Source: Nomia melanderi (Eukaryota; Arthropoda; Insecta; Hymenoptera; Halictidae). Taken from it: DNA of 64,000 nt. The DNA is taken from the NCBI RefSeq assembly GCF_051020985.1, contig NC_135010.1, forward strand, positions 4,400,001 to 4,464,000. Reading direction: 5' to 3'. Both the position numbers and the translations under genes were made by a program. The notes under the pieces were generated by a model. It saw only the letters and a program-made list of their open reading frames with translations, did not search any database and was not told the DNA's origin. This document shows, piece after piece, positions 62,510-64,000 of this stretch (within the stretch, counting starts at the first letter, position 1; every line of letters begins with the position of its first letter).

Positions 62510-63071
62510 AGTGACTTCGTTAAGAGTGTAGTAATATATAAATATATTATTTATGTATAAAGAATATTTGATAGTAAGAAAAAATGAATTGTGCCTTATT
62601 GTTTCTTCTAAGTATGTTCTTCGTAAGAAATGTAAGTAGTGTTAAGCGGCTCTGAGTTTTGTAATTTTTATAAGCTTGTAAAAGATTGTTTTTACAAATA
62701 TTTTATTTAAACGAAACATGCCTCCTCTTCCTCTTCTTCAACACACTTATATCTATTTCGCTCACTACGACGCGATTTTAATCTTATTCAAATGTAATTG
62801 AATATAATTTTTGTTTCCTTAAATCTGAAAAGTTAAAGTTAAAGTCTAATGTTCAAAAGAAAAGCAATTCTGTTTTCAAAAGTTATTATTTATATACTTA
62901 AAGATAGTTAAATAATTAATTGCAAATATTTATATTTTTATTTGAGAAAGTAAAGAAGAATATGTTTTGCGTTTTATAATGATGTGAAGTTGTTCATAAA
63001 ACTCTCGTTCATTTTGATGTAAATACACATAAATTTCCAAAGTGATATGTACAATTATTTATACTAAAATA
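62510..63071. other. AHI1 3' UTR and spacer
   Basis: AT-rich, with no supported gene. Confidence 0.5.
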
Positions 63072-63290
63072 ATGGGGCATTTTTTTCGAGAAATATTTAC
63101 ATTTCTCACTAAAATAATTATCCTCCCATTTCTGTATTTAATGCGCTTACAATTTATTTGTTTAATAATTTTTCTTAATACAACGCTCACAATTTATTGT
63201 GTACTTTTGTTTAAGATAACTAATACCCCTCCATTATTTATCCAATACATTGAAATTGAAGAAGAAGAGGTATGCAATTTTTCTGATTAA
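63072..63290 (+). CDS. Tentative small hydrophobic ORF 1
   Basis: Starts MGHFFREIFTFLTKIIILPF and has two or three hydrophobic segments, then an acidic FIQYIEIEEEE. A donor-like GAG|GTATGC at 63269/63270 may end an exon before the ORF stop. It resembles tentative ORF 2 at 63526. Not recognised. It could be chance in AT-rich DNA. Confidence 0.25.
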   Translation: MGHFFREIFTFLTKIIILPFLYLMRLQFICLIIFLNTTLTIYCVLLFKITNTPPLFIQYIEIEEEEVCNFSD

Positions 63291-63525
63291 AAAGTAAAAC
63301 ATTTGAGATAAGAATACAATGATCTTTATCAGAATTAATCTTTTATTTTTAAACATTTACTTTGATAACATTTCAATACGTAGTTGGTCTAATTTTAATT
63401 CTGTAAAATAGATCGAAATAGTTCGAAATATTGAAGGACTTGTAAAGAATGAAATTTCACTTAATTTACTCCTAAATTCACTACATATAATTACTAAAGG
63501 TGAATCTCGTAAAAAGAAGACAAAT

Positions 63526-63705
63526 ATGGGCAGTATATTAACACGCTTAGCTACCGCTGCCATCAATATAATTTTTTTTCCTTTTCTATTTCTTTGCTAC
63601 GTATATATTCTCTTCGTCATGATCGTCTTTGACACCGTACATTTCGTATATATTTTTCTTTTAATGTTACTCAATGGTATTCCTGATAGCACGATTACCG
63701 ATTAA
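63526..63705 (+). CDS. Tentative small hydrophobic ORF 2
   Basis: A 59-residue ORF starting MGSILTRLATAAINIIFFPF, with two hydrophobic segments and the end GIPDSTITD. The frame is open upstream to about 63409, after an acceptor-like AAATAG. It shares the MG...II..PFL.L pattern with ORF 1. Not recognised; low confidence. Confidence 0.25.
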   Translation: MGSILTRLATAAINIIFFPFLFLCYVYILFVMIVFDTVHFVYIFLLMLLNGIPDSTITD

Positions 63706-64000
63706 AATTTCATGTAAGTGACAAAAAACTTCCAATTAAACATTGTCAATTCCCATTACTTTTCTATGCGTGACCTGTGTGCTGTTTATTATACGATAGT
63801 AATTATTTTCAGAACTCGGATGAAATCGAGTCCAATGCAGAATCGGATATTTGATATCTGAATATTTACTCGACTTGTGAATATTTTGACATTAACAAAT
63901 ATCTACCACAATTTCTCAATTAAAGAAGCTTGCAATTTTGTTTAGATTTATCCGAGCACCAAATATTTCTATACGATGTATAAACGAAGTTCTAATTTTT

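Noticed and set aside
62510..64000. SH3-encoding exon of AHI1
   Set aside because: Searched for ALYDY-type and W-W motifs in all frames by eye; none seen.

Overview
The window is AT-rich nuclear DNA from an insect. Short introns, single-copy animal genes with insect-like architecture and frequent TTAA-flanked MITEs suggest a hymenopteran (bee or ant type); the species call is inference. I rebuilt ten recognisable protein genes, one gene of uncertain identity and two tentative small ORFs by joining exons in phase at splice sites. There are no rRNA genes, CRISPR arrays or prokaryotic operons, and I recognised no convincing tRNA.

Layout: (1) 1-3.4 kb, + strand, the 3' exons of S-adenosylmethionine decarboxylase (AMD1). 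Its UGA stop is followed, in the same frame, by 309 open codons and a strong RNA hairpin starting 6 nt after the stop. (2) 5.8-6.1 kb, - strand, a TMIE-like mechanotransduction membrane protein. (3) 7.7-9.7 kb, - strand, ARPC2, divergent from (4) 10.3-11.5 kb, + strand, an RNF212/Zip3-like meiotic RING protein. (5) 13.5-23.7 kb, + strand, a delta/eta-type diacylglycerol kinase (22 exons). (6) 23.7-32 kb, AT-rich, no gene seen. (7) 32.0-35.9 kb, - strand, mitochondrial glutamyl-tRNA synthetase. (8) 37.6-42.3 kb, + strand, the Polycomb protein SUZ12. (9) 44.4-45.6 kb, - strand, METTL22. (10) 47.0-49.6 kb, + strand, protein disulfide isomerase with a perfect ER-stress element upstream. (11) 50.6-52.6 kb, + strand, an uncharacterised gene. 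(12) 52.9-55.3 kb, + strand, axonemal dynein intermediate chain 2, with a perfect RFX X-box upstream. (13) 56.5-62.5 kb, + strand, the jouberin (AHI1) homologue. (14) 63.0-63.7 kb, two short hydrophobic ORFs that resemble each other.

Most genes are unrelated housekeeping or signalling genes. The tandem block at 50.6-62.5 kb (unknown gene, DNAI2, AHI1) has a ciliary flavour. TMIE is also a sensory-neuron gene.

The most exciting signal is the apparent programmed stop-codon readthrough of AMD1. Vertebrate AMD1 is independently known to undergo readthrough (established knowledge). Here the extension is long and a stem of about 20 bp lies just past the stop.
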